In this document: positions 25,573 through 34,279 of the stretch, in pieces | Numbering within the stretch: the first letter of the stretch is position 1 | Layout: each line of letters begins with the position of its first letter | From: Frigoribacterium sp. JB110 | Lineage (GTDB): Bacteria; Actinomycetota; Actinomycetes; Actinomycetales; Microbacteriaceae | Length of the DNA stretch: 64,000 nt | Direction: 5' to 3' | Assembly (NCBI RefSeq): GCF_900163665.1 | Contig: NZ_FUIA01000018.1 | Location: 62,001 to 126,000 of the forward strand | Position numbers and translations under genes: made by a program | The notes under the pieces: model-generated | Told to the model about the DNA's origin: nothing | Database searches by the model: none | The model's input: only the letters and a program-made list of their open reading frames with translations

Positions 25573-26052
25573 TCATGCGGGAGCCGTTCGCCCCTCGTGC
25601 ATGCGATCGCTGGCGTGCTTCTTCGTGACCGGCTTCAGTGCGGTGGCCGCGCCGAGGCCGGTCGGCGGCATCGCGTAGTAGAGCGTCTCCGCGCGCTCGA
25701 CGACGAAGGTCTCGTGCCAGATGCCGACCGATCCGTTCGCGGTGCGAGCCCGTCGGTTGAACGCACCCCAGGCAGGACGATGCTTCGCATCGGGGTTCGA
25801 GGCGTACTCGTAGAGCTTGTCGAGGCTGGTCCAGTAGAGCAGAACGCTGGGCGTGCGGGGCAGCCCGAACAGTCGATAGCCGACGGCGCCCGAATCCGGA
25901 TCGCTCATCAGCTCTCTGATCATCGGAGGCATCGCTGTGAAGGTCGGCCACCAGTCCCTGACGCGCGACCAGCGGTTGATGCGCATGCCGATCAGGAAGA
26001 CGACGAGCTCGCCGTCGTAGTCATGGGTCAGACGTTCGGGTTTCGAGCGCAT
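25573..26052 (-). CDS. DUF4188 (monooxygenase-like) protein
   Basis: A 159-residue DUF4188 protein, related to fluorophore or heme-degrading-type dimeric alpha-beta barrels. Landmarks are VVFLIGMRINRWSRVRDWWP near the N-terminus, YWTSLDKLYEYASNPDAKHR in the middle and VGIWHETFVV before the tail. AGAGGAG precedes the ATG. Its promoter carries two inverted copies of an operator that also occurs before the MerR gene at 29965, so it is probably the main target of that regulator. Confidence 0.82.
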   Translation of the reverse strand: MRSKPERLTHDYDGELVVFLIGMRINRWSRVRDWWPTFTAMPPMIRELMSDPDSGAVGYRLFGLPRTPSVLLYWTSLDKLYEYASNPDAKHRPAWGAFNRRARTANGSVGIWHETFVVERAETLYYAMPPTGLGAATALKPVTKKHASDRMHEGRTAPA

Positions 26053-26077
26053 GGGAGCTTCTCCTCTGGACAGTCAG

Positions 26078-26127
26078 TTGGGTAGTCTCACTATCCAATA
26101 ATGGATAGTGAGACTACCCAATGTCAA
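26078..26127 (-). promoter_or_regulatory. DUF4188 promoter with paired MerR-type operators
   Basis: A perfect 20-bp inverted repeat with a 4-nt loop (26078-26121). It holds GGGTAGT-CTC-ACTATCC (26080-26096) and its inverse (26103-26119). A consensus -35 TTGACA (26122-26127, minus strand) lies directly before it and overlaps the stop codon of the ABC ATPase gene. The same 17-mer type occurs at 29930-29946 before the MerR gene. Confidence 0.7.
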
Positions 26128-26867
26128 GAGAACTTCGCCAGGCGCTCCCGAAACGGCGCTCCCGGTGCGTCCGCGAGGGGCGACGCGACCCGCCCGTCCA
26201 CAATCGTGACGAGGTCGTCGAATGCGCCGCGGTGCACGAGGTCGTGCGTCACGAGCAGCGTGGCCGTACCGCGATCACGCGTGAGATCGGCGATGAGACA
26301 CATCACCTCGGCGCCCCGTTCCTGGTCGAGGGCGCTCGTGGGCTCGTCCACGAGCAGCACCTCAGGCGCATGGACCATACCGCGCGCGATGGCTGCTCGT
26401 TGACGCTGACCGCCCGAGAGCTGATGAGGGCGCTTGCCGGCATGGGCGGAGAGGCCGACCGCGTCGAGCAGTCCGTCGACGCGTTCACGAATCCTCGTCG
26501 CCCGAGGAGAACGGCGAGAGCCGCCGAGCTCGGCCATGACCAGCAGCTGTTCCCGCACGGTGAGCGCAGGGAGCAGGTTCGCCTGCTGGAACACGATGCC
26601 TATGCGCTCCCGCCGGAGCGCGGTGGCCTCCTTCTTCGACAGCTGTGACGCGTCGACGATGCCTGAGCCGTCTCCGATGAGGACTCCTCCGGCATCGGGG
26701 CGGATCAGCGTGGCGGCGACGGCCAAGATGCTCGACTTCCCCGAGCCGGACGGGCCAGTGATGCCGGTGACGGTGCCGTTGTCTCCGCGCAGGGTGACGT
26801 TGTCGACAGCGGTGATGCGCTGCTCCCCGTCTGGGAATGTGAGGGTGACGTTCTGCAGTTCGATCAT
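26124..26867 (-). CDS. ABC exporter ATPase (MacB/LolD class)
   Basis: A 247-residue single ATPase domain. Walker A is GPSGSGKS, the Q-loop VFQQANLLPALTV, the signature LSGGQRQR and Walker B LLVDEPTSALD. The start ATG shares a base with the stop of the permease gene. Together they form a MacB-type machine that moves lipoproteins, peptides or antibiotics from the membrane rather than importing. The open frame continues upstream within the permease gene, antisense-like, and is not used. Confidence 0.9.
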   Translation of the reverse strand: MIELQNVTLTFPDGEQRITAVDNVTLRGDNGTVTGITGPSGSGKSSILAVAATLIRPDAGGVLIGDGSGIVDASQLSKKEATALRRERIGIVFQQANLLPALTVREQLLVMAELGGSRRSPRATRIRERVDGLLDAVGLSAHAGKRPHQLSGGQRQRAAIARGMVHAPEVLLVDEPTSALDQERGAEVMCLIADLTRDRGTATLLVTHDLVHRGAFDDLVTIVDGRVASPLADAPGAPFRERLAKFS

Positions 26868-27955
26868 CAGTTGCTCCCGAGTGCGGTGAGGGGGTCGGCC
26901 TTGGTAACGGATCGCAGCGCGAAGGCCGCGCCGGCGAGGCCCAGCACGACCATCACGGCCGCCGGGACGAGGGTGGTGAGAACGCTCACCACGAATGGCA
27001 GCGCCTGGCCGGCGAGGGCGCCGAGACCGATCACGGCGAGAAGGCCCACCCCGATGCCTGCGCCCAGCACGATCAGCGCCTGCCCGAGTGCGTCGCGCAC
27101 AAGCGATCCGGTCGTGGCACCGAGAGCTTTGAGGACGGCGATATCTCCCGCCCGCTGCATGGTCCACACCGTGAAGAACGCTCCGACGACGAGAGCGGAG
27201 ATGCCGAAGAGCATCGCGATCATCAGGCCCAGCGAGCCGATCTCCGAGGTGAACGCCTCGAGCGCGGTGAGGCTCGCAAGCGGAGTCTCCGCGACGGTGC
27301 CGCTTCGATCCGCAGCTGCGGCCCAATCGACATCGCCCGCGACGGCGAGCACAGTGGCGTCACCGGTGCCTCCGATGCGCTTGCTGGCCTCACCCCATGC
27401 TGACGGCGTCATCGCGACGACGGGAGTATGGCTGTACCAGAGATCTTCACCGATGGATGCGATCGTGAACTCCTCGCCGATGATCGTCATCGTGTCACCG
27501 ACACGCGCGTCGAGCGCCTCGGCGGCGCCCTGCGACAGACTCACGTCGTCATCGCTCGACGGCGCAAGTGCGAGCAGCGGATTCGACGCGGCATCCGGGG
27601 CGTCCTTCGGCAGACCGAAGAGGGCCACCCCCGTCGGATCTTCCGAATCACCGATCGAGGCACGTGATTGCGCGATGCCGATGGGCACCACCGATTCGGC
27701 CCCTTCTGCCTGCTGCCATGCCTCCACGGCACTCTCGTCGAGCGACGACGTCGCGAAGCTCGGCGACCCGCTCTCCGGCTGCTGCAGCACCACCCGATCC
27801 CCCGGAAGGTGCAGCACAGAGGAGATGTTCTGGGCGGCGAGGCCACCGGTGAGACCAGACAGGAACCCGACGAGCAGGGTGATGAGGGCGACGACCGACC
27901 CGATGAGCAGAAACCGCCCCCGGGCGAACCTGAGCTCTCTCCAAGCGACGAACAC
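26867..27955 (-). CDS. FtsX/MacB-type ABC permease
   Basis: A 362-residue protein with one N-terminal membrane helix (FLLIGSVVALITLLVGFLSG), a large extracytoplasmic domain (about residues 45-230) and three C-terminal helices with the FtsX-type VLKALGATTGSLVRDALGQ loop. The GTG at 27955 follows GAAAGGTG. The partner ATPase overlaps its end. Divergent from the sensor kinase gene at 28103, which suggests control by that two-component system. Confidence 0.88.
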   Translation of the reverse strand: MFVAWRELRFARGRFLLIGSVVALITLLVGFLSGLTGGLAAQNISSVLHLPGDRVVLQQPESGSPSFATSSLDESAVEAWQQAEGAESVVPIGIAQSRASIGDSEDPTGVALFGLPKDAPDAASNPLLALAPSSDDDVSLSQGAAEALDARVGDTMTIIGEEFTIASIGEDLWYSHTPVVAMTPSAWGEASKRIGGTGDATVLAVAGDVDWAAAADRSGTVAETPLASLTALEAFTSEIGSLGLMIAMLFGISALVVGAFFTVWTMQRAGDIAVLKALGATTGSLVRDALGQALIVLGAGIGVGLLAVIGLGALAGQALPFVVSVLTTLVPAAVMVVLGLAGAAFALRSVTKADPLTALGSN

Positions 27956-28087
27956 GTTTCACCTTTCCGTCCGCACACTCTGCACGAACTGCCTTCAAGC
28001 CTTGTCTCGCGCCCCGTTCGCCACATCGCCTCTTCCATGGGAATCGCACTCAAACTTTCGATTGATGCCCTGCCGGGATCGCCCGCC

Positions 28088-28102
28088 TAGTCTTGAATCG
28101 CC
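28088..28102 (+). promoter_or_regulatory. -10 box for the sensor kinase gene
   Basis: TAGTCT (28088-28093) lies 9 nt before the ATG; no ribosome site is visible, so a leaderless or nearly leaderless message is likely. Confidence 0.35.
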
Positions 28103-29299
28103 ATGTCGCACACGTCCCTCGCCCCGATGTTCACCACGCTCCGCCTCGGGCTGCATCTCCTGCTCATCGGGCTCGTGGTCTTCGCCGTCGTGCGCGCCTT
28201 CGTGGTGTCGTCACCGCTGACGACATGGACTCTCGTCGTAGGAATCGCGTTCGTGGCGGTGTACGTCGCCGGCGCATGGGCTGCGCGCGAACGCGGCGGC
28301 GCGAGAAGGCCTGATCGCCGGTTCGCCATCGCCTGGGCGGCCGCACTGACGCTGCTCTGGGCGCTGCTGGTCTGGCTCAGCCCCGAGGGCGCCTACGTCG
28401 TCTTCCCTCTCTTCTTCCTCTATCTCCACCTGCTGCCTGGCGCGAGCGGCATCGTCGTGGTCGTGTGCGCGACCGGGTTCTCGATCGTCGCGCTCGGTAT
28501 GCATTCGGGCTTCAGCGCCGGAGGCGCGGTCGGTCCCCTCATCGGCGCCGGAGTCGCGCTGCTGATCGGTCTCACCTACCGCGCCCTTGCGCGTGAGGCC
28601 GAGGAGCGGGAGCGGCTGCTGACAGAGCTGCTCAGAACACGCCAGCAGCTCGCCGAGTCCGAACGGGAACAGGGCGCTCTGGCCGAACGCGCACGACTCG
28701 CACGTGAGATCCACGACACCGTCGCCCAGGGCCTGTCGAGCATTCAGATGCTGCTGCGCGCCGCTGAACGTGATGCCGCCGAACCCGGCGCCGGCTATCT
28801 CAGACTGGCGCGCGAGACGGCGGCCGACAGCCTTGCCGACACGCGACAGATCATCCGCGAGCTCACCCCGAGCCGCCTCGACAACGGATTGGCAGCGGCC
28901 CTCCGCCGATTGGGGAACGATCAGTCCGAGCGCTCCTCCGTGCCGGTCGATGTGGCCGCCGACGAACTCGACCTGCCGATGGATGCTCAGACGGCTCTGC
29001 TGCGCGTGGCCCAAGGCGCTCTCTCGAATGCGACCCGCCATGCGGAGGCCTCCCACATCTGGATCAGCCTCACGTCAACGCCCGACTCGGTGAGTCTGGC
29101 CGTGCGCGACGATGGCCGCGGTTTCGTCTCATCGAGCGCCGAAACGGTCACGCACCGGGCGGACTCCTTCGGACTGCAGGCGATGCGGGAACGCGTGGAA
29201 CAGCTGAGCGGCAGTCTCGAGATCGCGTCGACTCCCGAGCACGGCACCACGATCACCGCGCGGCTGGCCATCGCGCAGGAATCGGAGGGGCGAGGATGA
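28103..29299 (+). CDS. sensor histidine kinase (NarL-type, HisKA_3)
   Basis: A 398-residue membrane kinase. Five to six hydrophobic segments fill residues 10-160, a coiled coil follows (about 160-200), then the H-box RLAREIHDTVAQGLSS with His204 and the ATPase domain with DDGRGF. This layout fits the actinobacterial MacS/LiaS-like sensors that watch the membrane. The end overlaps the response-regulator start by 4 nt. It is divergent from the MacB-type exporter, a probable target. Confidence 0.9.
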   Translation: MSHTSLAPMFTTLRLGLHLLLIGLVVFAVVRAFVVSSPLTTWTLVVGIAFVAVYVAGAWAARERGGARRPDRRFAIAWAAALTLLWALLVWLSPEGAYVVFPLFFLYLHLLPGASGIVVVVCATGFSIVALGMHSGFSAGGAVGPLIGAGVALLIGLTYRALAREAEERERLLTELLRTRQQLAESEREQGALAERARLAREIHDTVAQGLSSIQMLLRAAERDAAEPGAGYLRLARETAADSLADTRQIIRELTPSRLDNGLAAALRRLGNDQSERSSVPVDVAADELDLPMDAQTALLRVAQGALSNATRHAEASHIWISLTSTPDSVSLAVRDDGRGFVSSSAETVTHRADSFGLQAMRERVEQLSGSLEIASTPEHGTTITARLAIAQESEGRG

Positions 29300-29916
29300 T
29301 CCGGATCGTGCTTGCCGACGACCACCCCGTCGTGCGCACCGGAATGCGCGCCATGCTCTCCGGCGACACCGACCTGGACGTCGTCGGCGAGGCCGCGACG
29401 CCTGACGAGGCGGTGGCGCTCGCCACCGAGCTCGAACCGGATGTCGTGCTCATGGATCTGCAGTTCGGCACCGAGAAGACCGGAGCGGATGCGACGCGCC
29501 TCATTCGCCTCCTCCCCGAACCGCCCGCTGTCCTGGTGCTCACCAACTACGACACCGATGGCGACATCTTGGGCGCCGTCGAGTCCGGAGCCAGCGGCTA
29601 CCTGCTCAAGGACACCCCTCCCGCCGAACTCATCGCTGCGATCCGAGCGGCCGCTGCTGGCGAGACCGCGCTCGCCCCGGCGATCGCGGGGCGCCTGCTC
29701 GCGCGGGTGCGGGCACCCCGGCCCGTCCTCAGCTCACGTGAGACCGATGTGCTTCGGCTTGTCGCCGACGGCGCTTCGAACGGTCTGATCGCTCAGCGAC
29801 TGCACATCAGCGAAGCCACGGTGAAGTCGCACCTTGTGCACGTCTTCTCCAAGCTGGACGTGTCGTCACGCACGGCCGCGGTGGCTGCCGCCCGCGACGC
29901 GGGAGTGCTGAGATAG
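29296..29916 (+). CDS. response regulator, NarL/LuxR family
   Basis: A 206-residue regulator. The receiver has the acidic pair DD at residues 8-9, the phosphorylated Asp54 in VVLMDLQFG, and the lysine in YLLKDTPP. The C-terminal LuxR helix-turn-helix spans LSSRETDVLRLVADGAS and ISEATVKSHLVHVFSKL. Partner of the overlapping kinase gene. DNA targets are unknown; the divergent exporter promoter is the first place to look. Confidence 0.92.
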   Translation: MIRIVLADDHPVVRTGMRAMLSGDTDLDVVGEAATPDEAVALATELEPDVVLMDLQFGTEKTGADATRLIRLLPEPPAVLVLTNYDTDGDILGAVESGASGYLLKDTPPAELIAAIRAAAAGETALAPAIAGRLLARVRAPRPVLSSRETDVLRLVADGASNGLIAQRLHISEATVKSHLVHVFSKLDVSSRTAAVAAARDAGVLR

Positions 29917-29929
29917 CGGCCACCGTATT

Positions 29930-29946
29930 GGATAGTGATACTCTCC
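29930..29946. promoter_or_regulatory. MerR-type operator before the MerR gene
   Basis: GGATAGT-GAT-ACTCTCC, a near-perfect 7-3-7 palindrome 18 nt before the MerR start. It matches both operator copies at 26080 and 26103, which supports autoregulation and control of the DUF4188 gene. Confidence 0.65.
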
Positions 29947-29964
29947 GATATCGAGAGGGGCTCC

Positions 29965-30594
29965 ATGCGCATTTCCGAACTCGCCCGCCGCGGCGGTGTC
30001 ACGACGGCGACCGCGAAGTACTACCTGCGCGAGGGGCTCGTGCCGCCTGGCGAACTCACGTCGACGACGCAGGCTCAGTACGGCGAGGAGCACGTGGCGC
30101 GCCTGCGGCTCGTGCGGGCGCTGCTCGGCCCGGGGAATCTCTCCATCTCGCAGGCACGCGAGGTGCTCAGCGTCATCGATGACCCGGGGGACGACATGTT
30201 CCGCGCGCTGGGGACGGCGCAGATGGCGACGTACGGTGCCGTCGAGGACGTCGACGCGTCGGCGGCGCTGGCACTCGTCGAGCGCTCCGGATGGCGCATC
30301 GACCCGTCCAGCCCGGAGATCGCCCAGCTCGCGCGCGCGCTGGATGCGCTCGAGGACGCAGGCTTCACCGTCCCCGACCTCGTCATGGACAGCTACATCG
30401 CCGCAGCGGAGCGGATCGGTGACGCCGAGATCGAGGCGATGCCGACCACCCCCTCCGCGGCGCTGCGGTACGCGGTGCTCGGCTCCATCCTCACCGAACC
30501 TCTCATCCTCGTGCTGCGCCGCTTGGCGGAGCAGCACGCCTCGGCCGAGCGGTTCGGTCAGGCCCCGCCGCAGAATCCGACGCCGGATATCTGA
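29965..30594 (+). CDS. MerR-family regulator
   Basis: A 209-residue regulator with an N-terminal MerR winged helix (MRISELARRGGVTTATAKYY, then LREGLVPPGE) and a long C-terminal helical part with no cysteine-based metal site, so the signal is probably organic. GAGAGGGG lies before the ATG at 29965; an in-frame start at 29935 lies inside the operator and is not preferred. The same operator type lies in its own promoter and before the DUF4188 gene about 3.8 kb away. Convergent with the IclR gene. Confidence 0.85.
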   Translation: MRISELARRGGVTTATAKYYLREGLVPPGELTSTTQAQYGEEHVARLRLVRALLGPGNLSISQAREVLSVIDDPGDDMFRALGTAQMATYGAVEDVDASAALALVERSGWRIDPSSPEIAQLARALDALEDAGFTVPDLVMDSYIAAAERIGDAEIEAMPTTPSAALRYAVLGSILTEPLILVLRRLAEQHASAERFGQAPPQNPTPDI

Positions 30595-30655
30595 TCAGCG
30601 CGGCCAGTTCACCTGGCGCCACGGACTCGCGGATGCCAGCGGCAGATGCCGGAGA

Positions 30656-31417
30656 TCAGACGTGTCGCAGTTCGGCGTCGATGGTGTGCGTCGCCTCCCG
30701 CAGGGCAGGCAGGATCCTCTCACGCAGCGCATCGAGCGGCACGCGCGTCTTCGCGGTCGACACGTTGACCGCGGCGACCACGCGGCCGTCGCGTCCGCGG
30801 ACCGGCGCGGCGACGGAGCGCACGCCCGGCTCCAGCTCGCCGTCGACGATCGCGTAGCCGTCCAGCGCCGCCTGCGCGACGGACGCTTCGAGCGCGCCTT
30901 CGTCGATGCGCTCCCCCGTCGCCGGTGAGATGAGCGGACCCGACGGCACACGCTCGCCGACGGCCAGCGACGCCAGCAGCACGCGCCCCATGCTGGTCGC
31001 GTGCGCGGGGAAACGTGTGCCGATGGTGATGCCGACGCTCATGATCCGCCGTGTCGGCACGCGGGCGACGTAGACGATATGGTCACCGTCGAGCACGGCT
31101 GCCGACACGCTCTCGTCGACGCGATGCGAGAGCCGCTCGAGGTGCGGCTGCACGATCTCGGGCAGTGACAGCGCGGAGAGATAGCTGAACCCGAGCTCGA
31201 GCACGCGCGGAGTCAGCGAGAAGTCCCGTGCCCGCGCCCGCACGTACCCCAGCGTCTCGAGCGTGTGCAGGAAGCGGCGCGCCGCCGCCCGTGGAATGCC
31301 GGCACGCTCGGCGACCTCGGTGAGCGTGAGCGACGGATGATCGGCGTCGAAGGCCCGGATGACCTGCAGCCCGCGCGCCAGCGACTGCACGAAGTCGCGC
31401 GATTCGGTGTCCATCAT
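30656..31417 (-). CDS. pcaR: IclR-family regulator of the beta-ketoadipate genes (PcaR type)
   Basis: A 253-residue IclR protein of the PcaR/PobR branch: FVQSLARGLQVIRAFDADHP leads into the winged helix (GIPRAAARRFLHTLETLGYV), and the effector domain has the branch's typical RRIMSVGITIGTRFPAHATS. AAAGGA lies 5 nt before an ATGATG pair; the first ATG is used here. It is the last gene of pcaI-pcaJ-pcaF-pcaR, and a GTTCGC-N3-GCGAAC palindrome lies before pcaI. In relatives the effector is beta-ketoadipate. Confidence 0.88.
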   Translation of the reverse strand: MMDTESRDFVQSLARGLQVIRAFDADHPSLTLTEVAERAGIPRAAARRFLHTLETLGYVRARARDFSLTPRVLELGFSYLSALSLPEIVQPHLERLSHRVDESVSAAVLDGDHIVYVARVPTRRIMSVGITIGTRFPAHATSMGRVLLASLAVGERVPSGPLISPATGERIDEGALEASVAQAALDGYAIVDGELEPGVRSVAAPVRGRDGRVVAAVNVSTAKTRVPLDALRERILPALREATHTIDAELRHV

Positions 31418-31480
31418 CCGGATCCTTTCACGTCGGCGCATCCTCCCGTGCTGATGCCGCAGCGAGCACGGGCGCGGGAG

Positions 31481-32650
31481 TCACCTCTCCAGGACGACGG
31501 CGAGCCCCTGCCCCACCCCGATGCAGAGGGCGGCGACGGCGACGCCTCCGCCACGGCGCTTGAGCTCGTGCGCCGCGTGGCCGACCACACGGCCGCCCGA
31601 TGCGCCGAGAGGATGGCCGATGGCGAGCGCACCGCCGTGGATGTTGACCTTCTCCGGGTCGAGATCGGGCCATCCGGCGACACAGGCGAGCGACTGCGAC
31701 GAGAACGCCTCGTTCAGTTCGACGACGTCGACATCTGCCCACGTCTTCCCTGCGCGCGCCAGCGCCTTGTTCGCCGCCTCGATCGGGGCGATCGGGAAAT
31801 CATCCGGATCGACGCCGTGCCAGCCGCGGCCGGCGATGCGGGCGAGCGGCTCTCCGGGCAGAGCGCCCTCACCTCCGACGAGCACAGCCGAGGCACCGTC
31901 GTTGATCGACGAGGAGTTGCCTGCGGTGACGGAGCCGTCCGCAGCGAACAGCGGCTTGAGGCCCGCGAGCTTCTCGACGGTGGAGCCGTCGCGAATGCCC
32001 TCGTCGCGAGCCAGTTCGACACCGGGAACCTGCACGATCTCGTCGTCGTAGACCCCGGATGCCCATGCCTCGGCGGCGAGGCGGTGACTGCGCACGGCGA
32101 ACTCGTCCTGCGCCTCGCGCGAAACGCCCCACTCGCGGGCGATCTTCTCGGCGGACTCGCCGTTCGAGATGGTCCAGTGCGTCGGCAGCTGCTTGTTGAC
32201 CATGCGCCACCCGATCGACGTGTTCCACATCGTCTGGTTGCCGACGGCCGGCCACGGCTTCGGCGACTTCTCGACGATGAAGGGCGCACGGCTCATCGAC
32301 TCCACGCCGCCGGCGAGGATGACATCGGCGTCGCCGGATTCGATCGCCCTTGAACCCTGGAACACGGCCTCCAGCGACGATGCGCACAGTCGGTTCACGG
32401 TGACGCCGGTGACGGATGTCGGAAAGCCCGCCAGCAGCGCACCGAAGCGCGCAACGTTGCGGTTGTCCTCCCCCGCCTGGTTCGCGTCGCCGAAGATGAC
32501 GTCGTCGATCCTGGCCGGGTCGAGGCCCGTGCGCTCGACGGATGCCTTCATGACGACGGCGGCCAGATCATCAGGACGCACGCCGCTGAGGGCGCCTGCC
32601 GCGCGACCGAATGGTGTGCGCACCGCGTCGTAGACGAAGCTTGCGGTCAT
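31481..32650 (-). CDS. pcaF: beta-ketoadipyl-CoA thiolase
   Basis: A 389-residue thiolase giving acetyl-CoA and succinyl-CoA, the last step of the beta-ketoadipate pathway. The nucleophile Cys lies in VNRLCASSLEAVF, the catalytic His in AIGHPLGASGGR and the second Cys in ALCIGVGQG. ESMSRAPF and GDANQAGEDNRNVAR are typical of the PcaF/PaaJ branch and distinguish it from the acetoacetyl-CoA thiolase encoded at 56081. It follows pcaJ by 3 nt. Confidence 0.92.
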   Translation of the reverse strand: MTASFVYDAVRTPFGRAAGALSGVRPDDLAAVVMKASVERTGLDPARIDDVIFGDANQAGEDNRNVARFGALLAGFPTSVTGVTVNRLCASSLEAVFQGSRAIESGDADVILAGGVESMSRAPFIVEKSPKPWPAVGNQTMWNTSIGWRMVNKQLPTHWTISNGESAEKIAREWGVSREAQDEFAVRSHRLAAEAWASGVYDDEIVQVPGVELARDEGIRDGSTVEKLAGLKPLFAADGSVTAGNSSSINDGASAVLVGGEGALPGEPLARIAGRGWHGVDPDDFPIAPIEAANKALARAGKTWADVDVVELNEAFSSQSLACVAGWPDLDPEKVNIHGGALAIGHPLGASGGRVVGHAAHELKRRGGGVAVAALCIGVGQGLAVVLER

Positions 32651-32653
32651 GGT

Positions 32654-33295
32654 TCACGCCTCCTTCAGGCTGAGACCGGTGAGTTCTGCGATCTCAGCGA
32701 TGGTGTTGTCGCCGAACAACTCGCGCACTCGGAAGCCGTCGGGTGAGGTGTCGAAGACGCCGTGGTCGGTGTAGACGCGCGTGACGCATCCGACTCCCGT
32801 GAGCGGGTAGGCGCAGGTCTCGACGAGCTTCGACGCACCCTGCTTGGTGAGCAGATCGGTCATCACGAAGACCTGCTTCGCGCCGATGGCGAGGTCCATC
32901 GCCCCGCCCACGGCCGGGATCGCGTCGGGAGCGCCCGTCGACCAGTTGGCGAGGTCGCCGTTCTGCGCCACCTGGAACGCACCGAGCACGCACACGTCGA
33001 GGTGTCCTCCGCGCATCATGCCGAATGAATCGGCGTGGTGGAAGTACGCCGCCCCGGGAAGGGCGGTGACGGGCTGTTTGCCCGCATTGATCAGATCCGG
33101 ATCGATCTGCCCCTCTGCGGGCTTCGCGCCCATGCCGAGCATGCCGTTCTCGGTGTGCAGGATGATCTCCTGCCCCTCCGGGAGCGCGTTGGCGACGAGG
33201 GTCGGCGCTCCGATGCCGAGGTTCACGTAGGCGCCCTCTGGAATGTCGGCCGCGATGCGCGCGGCGAGCTGGTTGCGGTCGATTCGCGTGGTCAT
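32654..33295 (-). CDS. pcaJ: 3-oxoadipate CoA-transferase, subunit B
   Basis: A 213-residue CoA-transferase beta subunit. The catalytic glutamate lies in ILHTENGMLGMG, and GAYVNLGIGAPTLVAN is the CoA-site start of the fold. With PcaI it moves CoA from succinyl-CoA to beta-ketoadipate. The start overlaps the pcaI stop by 4 nt and pcaF follows at once. Similar in fold to the product of the gene at 55401, but that one keeps the ScoB-type [11 protein letters not shown] segment, whereas this one reads NWSTGAPDAIPAVGG. Confidence 0.9.
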   Translation of the reverse strand: MTTRIDRNQLAARIAADIPEGAYVNLGIGAPTLVANALPEGQEIILHTENGMLGMGAKPAEGQIDPDLINAGKQPVTALPGAAYFHHADSFGMMRGGHLDVCVLGAFQVAQNGDLANWSTGAPDAIPAVGGAMDLAIGAKQVFVMTDLLTKQGASKLVETCAYPLTGVGCVTRVYTDHGVFDTSPDGFRVRELFGDNTIAEIAELTGLSLKEA

Positions 33296-34038
33296 TTCGA
33301 TTCCTCCCCGGCGACGAGCGGTTCTCCCTCGAGCGTGACGCCCCCGACGAAGGCGCCGTCATCCAGCCAGCGCCGCTCGCCCACGGCGACGACGCGGTCC
33401 ACGAAGATGCCTGGTGTGACCACGGACTCCGGATCGAGCGAGCCGAGGTCGACGATCTCGTCGACCTGCGCGACAGCGACGGTCGCGGCCGTGGCCATGA
33501 TCGGGCCGAAGTTGCGCGCGGTCTCGCGGAAGACGAGGTTGCCCCAGCGGTCGCCCTTGAGCGCGCTGAACAGGGCGATATCGGCGCGGATCGGGTACTC
33601 GAGCACGTACTCGCGACCGTCGATTCGACGCTGCTCCTTGCCATCGGCGAGCTGCGTGCCGACCCCTGTCGGCGTGAAGAAGGCGCCGATGCCTGCACCG
33701 GCGGCGCGGATGCGCTCGGCGAGGTTGCCCTGCGGCACCAGCTCGAGCTCGACCTCCCCTGCGCGGTAGAGGCCGTCGAACACCCATGAGTCGCTCTGGC
33801 GCGGGAACGAGCAGATCACCTTGCGCACCCGCTTCTTGGCCAGCAGCGCGGCGATGCCGGTGTCGCCGTTGCCCGCGTTGTTGCTCACGATGGTCAGGTC
33901 GCCCGCACCCTGCTCGATCAGCGCGTCGATGAGCTCGACGGGCTGACCCGCCCTGCCGAATCCGCCGATCATGACGGTCGCGCCGTCTTCGATGCCTGCC
34001 ACGGCGTCTGCGACGCCCGCGACGGTCTTGTCGATCAT
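33292..34038 (-). CDS. pcaI: 3-oxoadipate CoA-transferase, subunit A
   Basis: A 248-residue CoA-transferase alpha subunit: VMIGGFGRAGQPVELIDALI at the N-terminus, LTIVSNNAGNGDTGIAALL, and RVRKVICSFPRQSDSWVF, which fits the dicarboxylate-specific PcaI branch rather than ScoA (SYVGEN type). The ATG at 34038 follows AGGAGG. It is the first gene of the pcaIJFR operon, with an IclR-type palindrome about 45 nt upstream. Confidence 0.9.
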   Translation of the reverse strand: MIDKTVAGVADAVAGIEDGATVMIGGFGRAGQPVELIDALIEQGAGDLTIVSNNAGNGDTGIAALLAKKRVRKVICSFPRQSDSWVFDGLYRAGEVELELVPQGNLAERIRAAGAGIGAFFTPTGVGTQLADGKEQRRIDGREYVLEYPIRADIALFSALKGDRWGNLVFRETARNFGPIMATAATVAVAQVDEIVDLGSLDPESVVTPGIFVDRVVAVGERRWLDDGAFVGGVTLEGEPLVAGEESK

Positions 34039-34082
34039 CCGGCCTCCTGTGGCTCTGGTCGACACGACTGCCCTGTCGACGT

Positions 34083-34107
34083 GTTCGCTGTGCGAACGTA
34101 CGTTCGC
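34083..34107. promoter_or_regulatory. IclR-type operator before pcaI
   Basis: GTTCGC-TGT-GCGAAC (34083-34097) is a perfect palindrome and is fused to GCGAACGTACGTTCGC (34092-34107), a second perfect 16-bp palindrome sharing the GCGAAC arm. IclR regulators of aromatic pathways bind sites of this type. It lies 45-70 nt before the pcaI start. Confidence 0.6.
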
Positions 34108-34279
34108 TCTGCGCATACTTTACCGCACCTCGCCCTCGAGCGGAACCCCCGCGCAGTGCTTCGACAGCGCCGAACGCCCGGCCCTCGACGACGCGTGCGC
34201 CCGTCATGCAACGACATCCGGAGCACGCCGGCGCCGCCGCCGCACTACTCTCGAAGTGCACCGAGCCCAGGAGGACCCC

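Noticed and set aside
23875..26085. 736-codon plus-strand frame over the GNAT, CPBP and DUF4188 genes
   Set aside because: It crosses three genes with clear motifs in other frames and shows no domain of its own.
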